NCBI GenBank assembly: GCA_041572755.1 | Contig: JBFFRY010000016.1 | Span: forward strand, 1 to 58,904 | From: JBFELU01 sp041572755 | GTDB lineage: Bacteria; Actinomycetota; Acidimicrobiia; Spongiisociales; UBA11373 | Reading direction: 5' to 3' | DNA: 58,904 nt | Shown here: positions 48,442 through 58,902 of the stretch, one piece after another | Layout: each line of letters starts with the position of its first letter | Numbering within the stretch: the stretch's first letter is position 1 | The notes under the pieces: model-generated | Database searches by the model: none | Seen by the model: the letters and a program-made list of their open reading frames with translations, nothing else | What the model was told of the DNA's origin: nothing | Program-made: the position numbers and the translations under genes

Positions 48442-49520
48442 TGGACGCCAATCTGAAGGAGAGGCTCGGGGAGGTCGAAAGGGCCTTCGAGGAGACCCTT
48501 TCCTCCATGGCGGATCCCGAGGTGCTCGGCGATCAGGCCCGGTACGCCGAGATCGCCAAGCGGCACGCCGACCTGAAGCCGGTGGTGGACGCGTTCGGCG
48601 CCTACCGGCAGGCGGTTGCCGAAGCGGACGAGGCGGGCGAGCTGGCGGCCGCCGAGGACGACGGCGAGATGCTCTCGTACCTCGAGAGCCTGGCGGAGAC
48701 CAAGGCCGCCGAGGCCGCCGGCCTGGAGCAGCGGTTGCGGTTGATGCTGGTGCCCAAGGATCCCAACGACGAGAAGGACGTGATCGTGGAGATCCGGGCC
48801 GCGGTCGGCGGAGACGAGGCGGCTCTCTGGGCCGGCGACCTCTACCGGATGTACCAGCGGTACGCCGAGGGGCGGTCGTGGGGCATCGAGCCGATGAACA
48901 GCTCGACTTCGGAAGCAGGGGGATTCAAAGAGATCACGTTCGCCGTCAAGGGAAAGGGTGCCTATTCGCGGCTCAAGTTCGAAGCCGGCCCCCACCGGGT
49001 GCAGCGGGTGCCGAAGACCGAGTCACAGGGGAGAGTGCACACGTCGATCGCCACGGTGGCGGTGCTTCCCGAAGCCGAGGATGTGGAGGTCGAGGTGGCC
49101 GAGAACGACCTCGAGGTCGACGTCTTCCGGTCCCAGGGACCCGGGGGCCAGTCGGTGAACACCACCGACTCGGCGGTCCGCATCACCCACAAGCCCACCG
49201 GGCTGGTGGTCACCTGCCAGGACGAGAAGTCGCAGCTGCAGAACAAGGCCAAGGCGCTGCGGGTGCTGCGAGCCCGTCTCTATCAGATCGAGATGGAGCG
49301 TCAGACCGCCGAGCTGGCCGAGAGCCGGCGCTCCCAAGTGGGAACCGGCGAGCGAGCCGAGAAGATCCGCACGTACAACTACCGGGAGAACCGGGTCACC
49401 GACCACCGGGTGGGGATGACCATCAAGCGGCTTCCCGAGATCCTCGAGGGCGATCTCGACGATTTCATCGATGCGCTCACGATGGACGACGAGGCCCGGA
49501 GGCTCACGGACTCGGAGTGA
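48441..49520 (+). CDS. prfA: Peptide chain release factor 1
   Basis: The 359-residue protein has the GGQ motif in VFRSQGPGGQSVNTTDSAVRITH, the domain with IRAAVGGDEAALWAGDLYRMYQRYAE and HRVQRVPKTESQGRVHTS. It reads UAA and UAG stops and triggers peptide release. ATG 48441 overlaps the upstream stop by one base. The next gene, prmC, methylates the Gln of GGQ. Confidence 0.97.
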   Translation: MDANLKERLGEVERAFEETLSSMADPEVLGDQARYAEIAKRHADLKPVVDAFGAYRQAVAEADEAGELAAAEDDGEMLSYLESLAETKAAEAAGLEQRLRLMLVPKDPNDEKDVIVEIRAAVGGDEAALWAGDLYRMYQRYAEGRSWGIEPMNSSTSEAGGFKEITFAVKGKGAYSRLKFEAGPHRVQRVPKTESQGRVHTSIATVAVLPEAEDVEVEVAENDLEVDVFRSQGPGGQSVNTTDSAVRITHKPTGLVVTCQDEKSQLQNKAKALRVLRARLYQIEMERQTAELAESRRSQVGTGERAEKIRTYNYRENRVTDHRVGMTIKRLPEILEGDLDDFIDALTMDDEARRLTDSE

Positions 49521-49528
49521 AAGGCGAC

Positions 49529-50320
49529 ATGATCCCCACCCACGAGTACCAACGGCTCGTCATGGCGGTGTCAGGTCGATCGCGAGCCGAAGCCTTGAGG
49601 CTCGATCTCGACGACACCTCCCGGCGGCTCCTCGACGACCTGGTCGCCCGCCGGGAAGCCGGGGAGCCACTTCAGTATCTGGAGGGAACGGTGCCCTTCG
49701 GACCCGTCGACCTGGCGGTGGATCGCCGGGCTCTCGTCCCCCGCCCCGAGACAGAGTTGCTGTGGGAGGAGGCGGTTCGTTCGCTGGGCGAGGCCGGCCC
49801 CGGGACCGCCATCCTCGACCTCGGCACCGGCGCGGGGGGCCTGGCGCTGGCGCTCAAGCACTCCTTCGGCGAGGCACGGGTGTATGCCACAGACGTCAGC
49901 GAGGAAGCCCTGTCGCTGGCGCGCGAGAACGCCGCCCGGCTCGCTCTCGACGTCGAGTTCCTCCACGGCGACCTCTACGAGCCGCTTCCCAAGCGCCTCA
50001 TGGGCCGTTTCGATCTGATCGTCGCCAACCCGCCGTACGTGTCGGAAGCCGACTTCGAGACGCTGCCCGATGAGATCCGGAACTACGAGCCCCGGGAAGC
50101 CCTCGTGGCCGGACCGCACGGCACCGAGATCCTCGCCGCCATTGCCGACGAGGCCTTCTGGTGGGTGGGTGTCGGGGGTTGGGTGATCTGTGAGATCGGG
50201 GAGACGCAGGGGGAGGCGGCGCTCGAACTCTTCGGCGGCTTCGACCGGGAGGTGCGCCGGGACCTGGCCGGGAAGGACCGCATCCTGGTGGCGCGCAAGG
50301 GTGCCTCGTGCTGCGTGTGA
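49529..50320 (+). CDS. prmC: Peptide chain release factor N5-glutamine methyltransferase
   Basis: The 263-residue SAM enzyme has LVPRPETELLWEEAV, the SAM-binding ILDLGTGAGGLALAL, and the NPPYVS motif that binds the target glutamine. It methylates the GGQ Gln of release factors. ATG 49529 with AAAGG upstream is preferred; GTG 49517, overlapping the prfA stop, is possible. Directly followed by tsaC. Confidence 0.94.
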   Translation: MIPTHEYQRLVMAVSGRSRAEALRLDLDDTSRRLLDDLVARREAGEPLQYLEGTVPFGPVDLAVDRRALVPRPETELLWEEAVRSLGEAGPGTAILDLGTGAGGLALALKHSFGEARVYATDVSEEALSLARENAARLALDVEFLHGDLYEPLPKRLMGRFDLIVANPPYVSEADFETLPDEIRNYEPREALVAGPHGTEILAAIADEAFWWVGVGGWVICEIGETQGEAALELFGGFDREVRRDLAGKDRILVARKGASCCV

Positions 50321-50321
50321 C

Positions 50322-50897
50322 GTGGACCCGCTGATTGCCCGGGCGGTGGCCCTGCTGCGGCGGGGCGGAGTCGTGGGTGTTCCCACCGACACCGTGTACG
50401 GGATCGGAGCCGATCCGTTCCACGAAGGCGGGGTGAACCGCCTCTACGAGATCAAGGGCAGGGACGAGGCGAAGGCGATCTCGATCCTGGCGGCCGATGT
50501 CGCCCAAGTCGAGACCGTGGCCCGCCTCGCCGGGTCGGCTCGCCGTCTGGCCGAACGGCATTGGCCCGGTCCCCTCACGCTGGTGCTCCCCCGGGTCGCC
50601 GGGGCCCCGGCCTGGCTGGGCGATGCCGAGCGCGACACCGTCGGTGTGCGGGTCCCGGATCACCCCATCGCCCTCGGTCTGCTCCGGGCCTCCGGGCCCC
50701 TGTCGGTGACCAGCGCCAACCAGTCCGGTGATCCGCCGTCGCCCGGTTCGGAGGAGGCGGTCGAGGCCCTCGGGGATCGCATCGACCTCTATCTCCCCGG
50801 CCCGTCAGGGGGCGGGGAAGCCTCGACGGTCGTCGACGTCACCGGGTCGAAACCGCAGATACTCCGGGAGGGACCGGTGCCAATCTCCAGGCTGTGA
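50322..50897 (+). CDS. L-threonylcarbamoyladenylate synthase (TsaC/Sua5/YrdC)
   Basis: The 191-residue protein has the YrdC fold: GGVVGVPTDTVYGIGADPF, KGRDEAKAISILAAD, WPGPLTLVLPR, VGVRVPDHPIAL and GPLSVTSANQSGDP. It makes threonylcarbamoyl-AMP for the t6A modification of tRNA. GTG 50322 lies one base after the prmC stop. No obvious ribosome-binding site is seen, so translation is likely coupled. Confidence 0.93.
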   Translation: MDPLIARAVALLRRGGVVGVPTDTVYGIGADPFHEGGVNRLYEIKGRDEAKAISILAADVAQVETVARLAGSARRLAERHWPGPLTLVLPRVAGAPAWLGDAERDTVGVRVPDHPIALGLLRASGPLSVTSANQSGDPPSPGSEEAVEALGDRIDLYLPGPSGGGEASTVVDVTGSKPQILREGPVPISRL

Positions 50898-50935
50898 ATC
50901 GGCACTAGCCTGATCCGGCAATCCGAGGAGCAGCC

Positions 50936-52207
50936 ATGACCGACTCGCGGCCCCTGGAGGCCGTCGACCCCCAGATCGCAGCGCTGATCGGTGCCGACGT
51001 CGAACGTCAGCGCAGCCATCTCCATTTCATCGCATCGGAGAACTTCGTGTCCCGAGCGGTGCTGCAGGCGTCGGGCTCCGTGTTCACCAACAAGTACTCG
51101 GAGGGCTATCCCGGCCGCCGGTACTACGAGGGGTGTGAGGTCGTCGACGAGATGGAGACCCTCGCCATCGAGCGGGCCAAATCACTGTTCGGAGCGGAAC
51201 ACGCCAACGTCCAGGCCCACAGCGGCTCGCAGGCCAACATGGCCGTCTACTTCGGCCTGCTGGAACCGGGCGACAAGATCCTGGGAATGCGCCTCGACCA
51301 GGGAGGGCACCTCACCCACGGCTCCCACGTGAACTTCTCAGGCATGACGTTCGAGTTCGTCGGCTACGGAGTGGACCCCGACACCGAACTGGTCGACATG
51401 GACGATGTCCGGCAGGTGGCGGTCGCCGAGCGTCCCAAGATGATCGTGGCCGGGTATTCGGCCTACTCCCGCATCCTGGATTGGGCCCGGTTCCGGGAGA
51501 TCGCCGATGAGATCGGAGCCCTGCTGATGGTCGACGCCGCCCACCTGGTCGGGCTCATCGCCGGGGGAGCGCACCCCAACCCGGCGCCCCATGCCCACGT
51601 CGTCACCGCAACGACCCACAAGGCGCTGCGGGGGCCGCGCGGCGGGCTCATCCTCTGCGAGGCGGAGTACGGGCCGGCGATCGACAAGGGGGTGTTCCCC
51701 ATCGGCCAGGGCGGGGCACTCAACAATCAGATCGCCGCCAAGGCGGTCGGGTTCAACGAGGCGGCTGCGCCCGAGTTCCGCGACTATGCCCGCCGGGTGG
51801 TCGCCAACGCCGACGCCCTGGCCACCACCATGGGGGAGATGGGGGTTCGCATCGTGAGCGGTGGAACCGACAACCATCTCTTCTTGATGGACCTCCGCTC
51901 CATCGATCCCGAACTCACCGGAAAGGAGGCGGCCGGCCTGCTCGACTCTCTCGGTATCACCGTGAACTTCAATGCGATCCCGTTCGATCCCCGGCCTCCT
52001 TCCCAAGCGAGCGGGCTGCGGATCGGCACCCCGGCGGCCACCACCTGCGGCATGGCCGAAGCCGAGATGGAGGAAGTGGGCCGTCTCGTGGTGACGGCCC
52101 TCCAGCGTCGCGACGAGCCCACGACGCTCGAGACGGTGGCGGGGAGGACCGCCGAATTGGCGGCTGCCTTCCCGGCCTACCCGCCCGACTTCCCCGGGCA
52201 CGTCTGA
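50936..52207 (+). CDS. glyA: Serine hydroxymethyltransferase
   Basis: The 423-residue PLP enzyme has the cofactor Lys in VVTATTHKALRGPRGGLILC, NKYSEGYPGRRYYEG, HLTHGSHVNFSG and AHLVGLIAGGAHPNP. It interconverts serine and glycine with tetrahydrofolate. GAGGAGC precedes ATG 50936, and a -10-like TAGCCT lies at 50906-50911. Confidence 0.97.
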   Translation: MTDSRPLEAVDPQIAALIGADVERQRSHLHFIASENFVSRAVLQASGSVFTNKYSEGYPGRRYYEGCEVVDEMETLAIERAKSLFGAEHANVQAHSGSQANMAVYFGLLEPGDKILGMRLDQGGHLTHGSHVNFSGMTFEFVGYGVDPDTELVDMDDVRQVAVAERPKMIVAGYSAYSRILDWARFREIADEIGALLMVDAAHLVGLIAGGAHPNPAPHAHVVTATTHKALRGPRGGLILCEAEYGPAIDKGVFPIGQGGALNNQIAAKAVGFNEAAAPEFRDYARRVVANADALATTMGEMGVRIVSGGTDNHLFLMDLRSIDPELTGKEAAGLLDSLGITVNFNAIPFDPRPPSQASGLRIGTPAATTCGMAEAEMEEVGRLVVTALQRRDEPTTLETVAGRTAELAAAFPAYPPDFPGHV

Positions 52208-52212
52208 CGATT

Positions 52213-52241
52213 TTGGATACCCCGGTCGTCACCGGTAGGTT
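52213..52241 (+). promoter_or_regulatory. ATP synthase operon promoter
   Basis: TTGGAT (52213-52218), a 17-bp spacer and TAGGTT (52236-52241) lie about 30 nt before the first gene (GTG 52272), after the glyA stop. Confidence 0.6.
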
Positions 52242-52271
52242 TCGAGCGCCGCCACAAAGGGGTGCATTTCG

Positions 52272-52496
52272 GTGAGCGGTGTCAACGAGGACCTCCGCAA
52301 GTCTCTGGGAGCCGGTATGGAAGCAGCCGGCTTCTTTGCCACCGTGATGTCGGGATTCCTGCTCGGTTTCCTGGCGGACTGGTGGCTGGGGACCGACCCG
52401 GCGGGGGTCGTCATCGGCATCGTCGCCGGGTCTGTAACGGGATTCTGGAAGATGTGGCACATCGCCAAGAGGCAGGATGATCAACCGGGACGTTGA
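52272..52496 (+). CDS. AtpZ/AtpI-family small membrane protein
   Basis: The 74-residue protein has two membrane helices: AAGFFATVMSGFLLGFLADWWL and VVIGIVAGSVTGFWKMWHIA, with the GxxxGxxAD motif of AtpZ. It is the first gene of the atp operon and probably helps c-ring assembly or Mg/Ca handling. The GTG start follows AAAGGGG. Its 3' end overlaps atpI by 20 nt. Confidence 0.85.
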   Translation: MSGVNEDLRKSLGAGMEAAGFFATVMSGFLLGFLADWWLGTDPAGVVIGIVAGSVTGFWKMWHIAKRQDDQPGR

Positions 52497-52881
52497 GAGC
52501 GTGCTCGCCCGCCACACGGTGCGGCGAATCGTGATCGTGGGGCCGCCGCTGGTCGCCCTCTTCGGAATCGCGAGGGGCGTCGACGGAGCGATCGCCTCCG
52601 CCATCGGGCTCGCCATCGTGGTCGGGTACTACCTCCTGACCGGTGTGATGTTGTCCGTGGCGGCGCGCATCTCATTGGGTGCCTATCATGCGGCCGCCCT
52701 GCTCGGGTTCTTCCTGCGGCTGGGCCTGATCGCGGTGACCATGCTCGCCGTCGCTGCGCTGATCGACGTCGATCGGCCGGCGCTCGGGATAACCGTGGTC
52801 GCGAGCTACTTCGCGCTGCTGGCCTGGGAGACCGTGGCGGTGGCCAAGGGACGGGAAAGGGAGTTGGAGTGGACCAGCTGA
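52477..52881 (+). CDS. atpI: ATP synthase subunit I-like assembly protein (AtpI)
   Basis: The 134-residue protein has four membrane helices spread over about residues 15-125, and the position of AtpI ahead of atpB. AtpI-type proteins aid rotor-ring assembly. Overlaps its neighbours by 20 and 13 nt. The sequence is divergent, so assignment rests on size, topology and context. Confidence 0.75.
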   Translation: MINRDVESVLARHTVRRIVIVGPPLVALFGIARGVDGAIASAIGLAIVVGYYLLTGVMLSVAARISLGAYHAAALLGFFLRLGLIAVTMLAVAALIDVDRPALGITVVASYFALLAWETVAVAKGRERELEWTS

Positions 52882-53681
52882 TTGTCGCGATCGAGTGCGA
52901 TCCGGCGGAAGACATCATCTGCACTCCGGAGTTCGTGAACGAACTCTTCGAGACGCCGGTCGTGTTCAGCATCGGCGGCTTCGACGTGAACCGGGCGATG
53001 CTGCTCATGTTGTTCGCCGCCTTCGTGGCGGTGGCCCTCATCTTCTTCGCGTTCCGGCGCCCCCGGGTGGTGCCGTCGCGGTACGGGCTCGCCATGGAGA
53101 GCATGGTCGGCTTCGTGCGGGACGAGATCGCCATCGGGATCATCGGGCCGGAAGGGATCCGGTACTTTCCCTACCTCTTGTCCCTCTTCATGTTCATCCT
53201 CGTGGGCAACTTCTTCGAGATCACACCGTTCGTGAACTTCCCGATCACCTCCCGGATGGCGATACCCGCTTTCTTGGCGGTGCTCACGTGGTTCATCTTC
53301 ATCTTTGTGGGCTTCGCAAAGAACGGGCCCCGCTACTTCAGCGACATCGTGTGGCCCAAGTCGGTCCCGCTCGGCCTCCGGCCGCTGGTTGGCCTCATCG
53401 AGTTGGTCTCGACCTTCGTCCTCCGGCCGCTCACCCTCGCGGTCCGGCTCTTCGCCAACTTGGTGGCCGGGCACGTGATGCTGAGCCTGCTCTTGGTCAG
53501 CGGCTACATCTTCATCATTGAGGTCGGCGACATCGGCGCCCGGTCGGTGATCGGCGTCGGTTGGTTCACGATCGGGCTGGCGATCTTCCTCTTCGAGATC
53601 GTCGTCTCGGTCCTGCAGGCGTACATCTTCACTCTGCTCTCGGCGGTCTACATCCAGACGTCGGTGCATCCGGAACACTGA
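52869..53681 (+). CDS. atpB: ATP synthase F0 subunit a
   Basis: The 270-residue membrane protein has the essential Arg in PLTLAVRLFANLVAGHVMLSLL (about residue 192) and the last helices FEIVVSVLQAYIFTLLSAVYIQ. It forms the proton half-channels against the c-ring. GTG start at 52869 lies 13 nt inside atpI. Confidence 0.95.
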   Translation: MDQLIVAIECDPAEDIICTPEFVNELFETPVVFSIGGFDVNRAMLLMLFAAFVAVALIFFAFRRPRVVPSRYGLAMESMVGFVRDEIAIGIIGPEGIRYFPYLLSLFMFILVGNFFEITPFVNFPITSRMAIPAFLAVLTWFIFIFVGFAKNGPRYFSDIVWPKSVPLGLRPLVGLIELVSTFVLRPLTLAVRLFANLVAGHVMLSLLLVSGYIFIIEVGDIGARSVIGVGWFTIGLAIFLFEIVVSVLQAYIFTLLSAVYIQTSVHPEH

Positions 53682-53695
53682 TCGAAAGGGAAACT

Positions 53696-53908
53696 ATGGA
53701 AGACATCAGCGGTGCGTTGGCCCTCATCGGCTACGGCCTGGCGGCCATCGGTCCCGGCGTCGGCATCGGCATCGTGGCCGGGAACGCCGTCCAGGCCATG
53801 GCGCGGCAACCAGAGGCGGCCGGCATGGTGCGGACCACCATGTTCCTCGGCATTGCCTTCACCGAGGCGCTGGCCCTGATCGGGTTCGTGCTCTTCTTCC
53901 TCGCCTGA
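53696..53908 (+). CDS. atpE: ATP synthase F0 subunit c
   Basis: The 70-residue hairpin has GPGVGIGIVAGNAVQAMARQPEA (Gly-rich first helix and RQPE loop) and the ion-binding Glu in FLGIAFTEALALIGF. The residues around it (no Gln in helix 1 site, Ala after the Glu) indicate proton rather than sodium coupling. GAAAGGG precedes ATG 53696. Confidence 0.96.
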   Translation: MEDISGALALIGYGLAAIGPGVGIGIVAGNAVQAMARQPEAAGMVRTTMFLGIAFTEALALIGFVLFFLA

Positions 53909-53912
53909 GGCC

Positions 53913-54467
53913 ATGACTCGGTTATTCGCAAGCATCATCTACCTCGCAGCAGAGGAGGAGCCGGAGGGCATCGATCTCGTGCTGCCGGCATACGAGGAAC
54001 TCATCGCCGGCATCATCGCCTTTGCGATCGTCTTCCTCGTCTTCTGGCGCTGGGGGGTGCCGGCGATCAAGCGGGCCCTCGAGGCACGGCAGGAAGCGAT
54101 CACCGGCCAGCTCCAGGAAGCGGAGAAGGCGAAGGAGGAGGCCGAGGGGTTGCTCGGCGACTATCGCAAGCAGCTCTCCGAGGCCCGCACCGAAGCCAAC
54201 CGCATCGTGGAGGACGCCCGCAAGACCGCCGAATCGGTGCGCAGTGACGTCGTCGCCAAGGCGGAGGGCGAGGCGGCGGAGATCACCCGCAAGGCGCGCG
54301 AGGACGCGGCGGCCGAGCGGGAACGTGCCGCCGACCAGATCAAGCAGGAAGTGGCGGCGCTGTCGCTCGACCTCGCCCAGCGCGTGGTCGGTGAGACGGT
54401 TGACCGCAAGAGCCAGCAGGCGCTCGTCGACCGCTACATCGACGAACTCGGGGAGTTGAGCGACTAG
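53913..54467 (+). CDS. atpF: ATP synthase F0 subunit b
   Basis: The 184-residue protein has one membrane helix (ELIAGIIAFAIVFLVFWRWGVPAI) and a long charged coiled coil (about 60-170), forming the stator stalk. It is separate from delta here, unlike the fused b-delta of mycobacteria. ATG 53913 follows atpE by 4 nt; the stop adjoins atpH. Confidence 0.93.
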   Translation: MTRLFASIIYLAAEEEPEGIDLVLPAYEELIAGIIAFAIVFLVFWRWGVPAIKRALEARQEAITGQLQEAEKAKEEAEGLLGDYRKQLSEARTEANRIVEDARKTAESVRSDVVAKAEGEAAEITRKAREDAAAERERAADQIKQEVAALSLDLAQRVVGETVDRKSQQALVDRYIDELGELSD

Positions 54468-55004
54468 ATGGCGGCAGAGGATCGCATCGAGGGCTACGCA
54501 ACGGCCATCCTCGAGATCGCCAAGGCAGAGGGCGCGCTCGAGCGCGTGGGCGACGAGTTGTTCCGGATCGCCCGCGCCCTGCAGGGGTCGACGGAGTTGC
54601 GGGAGGCGCTCGTCGACCGCCGTCTGCCCCTGGAACGCAAGAAGGCGGTCATCGACGAGCTGCTCGAGGGTCAGGCTTCTCCCTTGGCCGTGAGCCTCGT
54701 GAACTTCGTCGTCGGCGCCGGCCGGAGCGCCGAGCTCCCCGCCATCGCCGATCGACTCGCCGAGCGGGCCGCCGCCGAGCGGGATCGGGCAATCGCCGAG
54801 GTACGCACCGCGGTCCCGTTGGACAAGGCAACGGTCGCCCGTCTCGCCGAAGCTCTCGGACGGGCCACCGGCAAGCAGGTGGAAGTGAAGACGGTCATCG
54901 ACCCAACGGTCCTCGGAGGGATCGTGGCTCGGGTCGGGGACACGGTGATCGACGGCTCGGTTCGTCATCGACTCACCGAGCTACGTGACGTGTTGACCCA
55001 GTAA
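54468..55004 (+). CDS. atpH: ATP synthase F1 subunit delta
   Basis: The 178-residue protein shows the OSCP/delta pattern: YATAILEIAKAEGALERVGDEL, then the C-terminal KQVEVKTVIDPTVLGGIVARVGDTVIDGSVRHRL. It links the stator to alpha3-beta3. It starts at the base after the atpF stop. Confidence 0.94.
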   Translation: MAAEDRIEGYATAILEIAKAEGALERVGDELFRIARALQGSTELREALVDRRLPLERKKAVIDELLEGQASPLAVSLVNFVVGAGRSAELPAIADRLAERAAAERDRAIAEVRTAVPLDKATVARLAEALGRATGKQVEVKTVIDPTVLGGIVARVGDTVIDGSVRHRLTELRDVLTQ

Positions 55005-55014
55005 GGCAGGCAGG

Positions 55015-56529
55015 ATGGCGGAACTCACGATCAACCCTCAGGAAATCACGGCGGCGCTCCGCAAGCACGTCGAGGGATGGGAACCCTCCCTCGAAGCCGA
55101 GACCGTCGGGTATGTGAGCGCCATCGGGGACGGCGTGGCCCGAGTGAGCGGCCTCCCGTTGGCCATGGCCAGCGAGCTCCTCGAATTCCCAGGCGGCCTC
55201 ATCGGGGTGGCGCTCAACCTCGACGAGGACTCGATCGGCGCCGTGATCATGGCTGAGGCGAGTCACATCCAGGAGGGCGACCCCGTCAAGCAGACCGGAC
55301 GGGTGTTGTCGGTGCCCGTCGGCGATGCGTTGCTCGGCCGGGTGGTCGACACGCTCGGCAACCCGGTCGACGGCAAGGGCCCCATCGAGACCACCGAGCG
55401 GCGGATCTTGGAGACCCAGGCTCCCACGGTGGTGCAGCGGAGACCGGTGCACGAGCCGCTGCAGACCGGCATCAAGGCGATCGACGGCATGATCCCGATC
55501 GGTCGGGGCCAGCGAGAGCTGATCATCGGCGACCGCCAGACCGGCAAGACGGCCGTGGCGATCGACACGATCATCAACCAGCGCGGCGAGGACGTGAAGT
55601 GCATCTACGTGGCGATCGGCCAGAAGGCTTCGACCGTAGCCGAGGTGGTCGAGGTGCTCGCCGAGCACGGCGCCATGGACTACACCGTCGTCATCAACGC
55701 CCCCGCCTCGTCATCGCCGGCGCTGCAGATGTACGCCCCGTACGCCGGTTCGGCGATGGGCCAGTACTGGATGTACAACGGGCAGCACGCCCTGGTGATC
55801 TTCGACGACCTGTCGAAGCAGGCCGTTGCCTACCGTGAGATCTCATTGCTGCTCCGTCGGCCTCCCGGCCGGGAGGCCTATCCCGGCGACGTGTTCTACC
55901 TCCACAGCCGGCTCCTGGAGCGCTGTGCCAAGCTCTCCGACGACCTGGGCGGCGGCTCGCTGACCGGGTTGCCGATCGTGGAGACCAAGGCCGGCGACGT
56001 GTCCGCCTACATCCCGACCAACGTCATCTCGATCACCGACGGCCAGATCTACCTGGAGACCGACCTCTTCTACTCGGGGGTTCGGCCCGCGATCAACGCC
56101 GGCATCTCGGTCTCCCGGGTGGGCGGCAACGCCCAGGTGAAGGGGATGAAGAAGGTGGCCGGCCCGCTGCGCCTCAACCTGGCGCAGTTCCGGGAGCTGG
56201 AGGCCTTCGCCGAGTTCGGCTCGGAACTCGACGCCGCCAGCCAGGCCCAGCTGGAGCGGGGGCGCCGGGTCGTCGAGGTTCTCAAGCAGCCGCAGTTCCG
56301 GCCGGTGCCGGTCGAGGATCAGATCGTGGTCATCTACGCCGTCACCAACGGCCGCATGGACTCGGTGCCCACCGAACGGATCGCCGAGTTCGAGGCCGGT
56401 CTGGCCGACTACATGCGGACCCGGGAGGGCGCCCTCATGGATCAGATTCGCGAGACCGGCGAGCTTCCCGACACCGAAGCACTCGATGCCGCCATCGAGA
56501 TCTTCAAGGCGACCTTCGAAGGGGAGTAG
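55015..56529 (+). CDS. atpA: ATP synthase F1 subunit alpha
   Basis: The 504-residue protein has the Walker A GDRQTGKTAVAID (about residue 173), PVGDALLGRVVDTLG and GMKKVAGPLRLNLAQFRELEAFAEFGSELD. It is the non-catalytic nucleotide-binding subunit of the F1 head. ATG 55015 lies 10 nt after atpH. Confidence 0.97.
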   Translation: MAELTINPQEITAALRKHVEGWEPSLEAETVGYVSAIGDGVARVSGLPLAMASELLEFPGGLIGVALNLDEDSIGAVIMAEASHIQEGDPVKQTGRVLSVPVGDALLGRVVDTLGNPVDGKGPIETTERRILETQAPTVVQRRPVHEPLQTGIKAIDGMIPIGRGQRELIIGDRQTGKTAVAIDTIINQRGEDVKCIYVAIGQKASTVAEVVEVLAEHGAMDYTVVINAPASSSPALQMYAPYAGSAMGQYWMYNGQHALVIFDDLSKQAVAYREISLLLRRPPGREAYPGDVFYLHSRLLERCAKLSDDLGGGSLTGLPIVETKAGDVSAYIPTNVISITDGQIYLETDLFYSGVRPAINAGISVSRVGGNAQVKGMKKVAGPLRLNLAQFRELEAFAEFGSELDAASQAQLERGRRVVEVLKQPQFRPVPVEDQIVVIYAVTNGRMDSVPTERIAEFEAGLADYMRTREGALMDQIRETGELPDTEALDAAIEIFKATFEGE

Positions 56530-56531
56530 CG

Positions 56532-57413
56532 ATGGCGAGCGCCGAGCTCCGACAAATCCGGCGGCGGATCCGCAGCGTCCAGTCGACGATGAAGATCACG
56601 CGCGCCATGGAGCTCATCGCCGCCTCCCGCATCGTGAGGGCTCAGCAGAGGGTCTCCGCCGCCCAGCCGTACACCGACAGGATGAACGACGTGATCCGCA
56701 AGGTGGCCGCCGCCTCGGGCGGCGCTTCGCACCCGCTCCTGGATCAGCGAACGCAGCGGACGGCGGGTGTCTTGGCGGTGACCAGCGACCGCGGCCTGGC
56801 CGGGGCCTACAACACGAATGTGATCCGGATGACGGAGAGCCGCCTGTTGGAGCTGCGGGCCGAGAACACCGACTACCGCCTGTACGTGGTGGGGAAGAAG
56901 GCGCAGAGCTACTTCCGCTATCGGGGCTATCAGGTCGAGCGGTCCTTCCTGGGGGTCACCGACACCCCCGGCTACGGGGATGCGAGGGCCATCGCCAACA
57001 TCTTGATGAACGACTACGCCGAGGAGGCCATCGACTCGGTGGAGGTGTCCACGACTCGATTCGTGTCGGCTCTCACCCAGACCCCGACCCGCTGGCCGCT
57101 GCTGCCGATCCAGCCTCCTGAGGAGATCGAAGCGGCCGATGGCGGTGCGGTGGGCTACACCTACGAGCCCTCCGCCGGCTCGATCTTGAGCCGGCTGCTG
57201 CCCCGGTACGTCGAGGCGATGATGTTCGGCATGCTCCTCGACGCCTCGGCGTCGGAGCATGCGGCGCGGCGCCGAGCGATGAAAGCGGCCACCGAGAACG
57301 CCGAGGAGCTGACCCGGATCCTCACCCGCAAGGCCAACCAGGCCCGGCAGGCGGAGATCACCACCGAGATCTCGGAGATCGTCGGCGGCGCCGAGGCTCT
57401 GACCAAAGGATGA
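56532..57413 (+). CDS. atpG: ATP synthase F1 subunit gamma
   Basis: The 293-residue protein has RQIRRRIRSVQSTMKITRAMELIAASR at the start, TSDRGLAGAYNTN, and the C-terminal helix EHAARRRAMKAATENAEELTR with a final EITTEISEIVGGAEAL. It forms the rotating central stalk. Starts 2 nt after atpA. Confidence 0.96.
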   Translation: MASAELRQIRRRIRSVQSTMKITRAMELIAASRIVRAQQRVSAAQPYTDRMNDVIRKVAAASGGASHPLLDQRTQRTAGVLAVTSDRGLAGAYNTNVIRMTESRLLELRAENTDYRLYVVGKKAQSYFRYRGYQVERSFLGVTDTPGYGDARAIANILMNDYAEEAIDSVEVSTTRFVSALTQTPTRWPLLPIQPPEEIEAADGGAVGYTYEPSAGSILSRLLPRYVEAMMFGMLLDASASEHAARRRAMKAATENAEELTRILTRKANQARQAEITTEISEIVGGAEALTKG

Positions 57414-57426
57414 ACAAGGAGCAACC

Positions 57427-58845
<1,419 letters not shown>

Positions 58846-58853
58846 ACAGCCGC

Positions 58854-58902
58854 CGTGGGGTTGGGGCCCCACGTTGCGGAGGAGGTCGGGGCTGGGGCCC
58901 CG
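58854..58902. repeat. Two GC-rich hairpins after atpD sharing TGGGGCCCC
   Basis: CGTGGGG (58854-58860) pairs with CCCCACG (58867-58873). CGGGGC (58887-58892) pairs with GCCCCG (58897-58902). Both contain TGGGGCCCC. There is no T-run, so this looks like a processing, attenuation or repeat element between atpD and the next gene, not a plain terminator. The window ends here. Confidence 0.6.
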
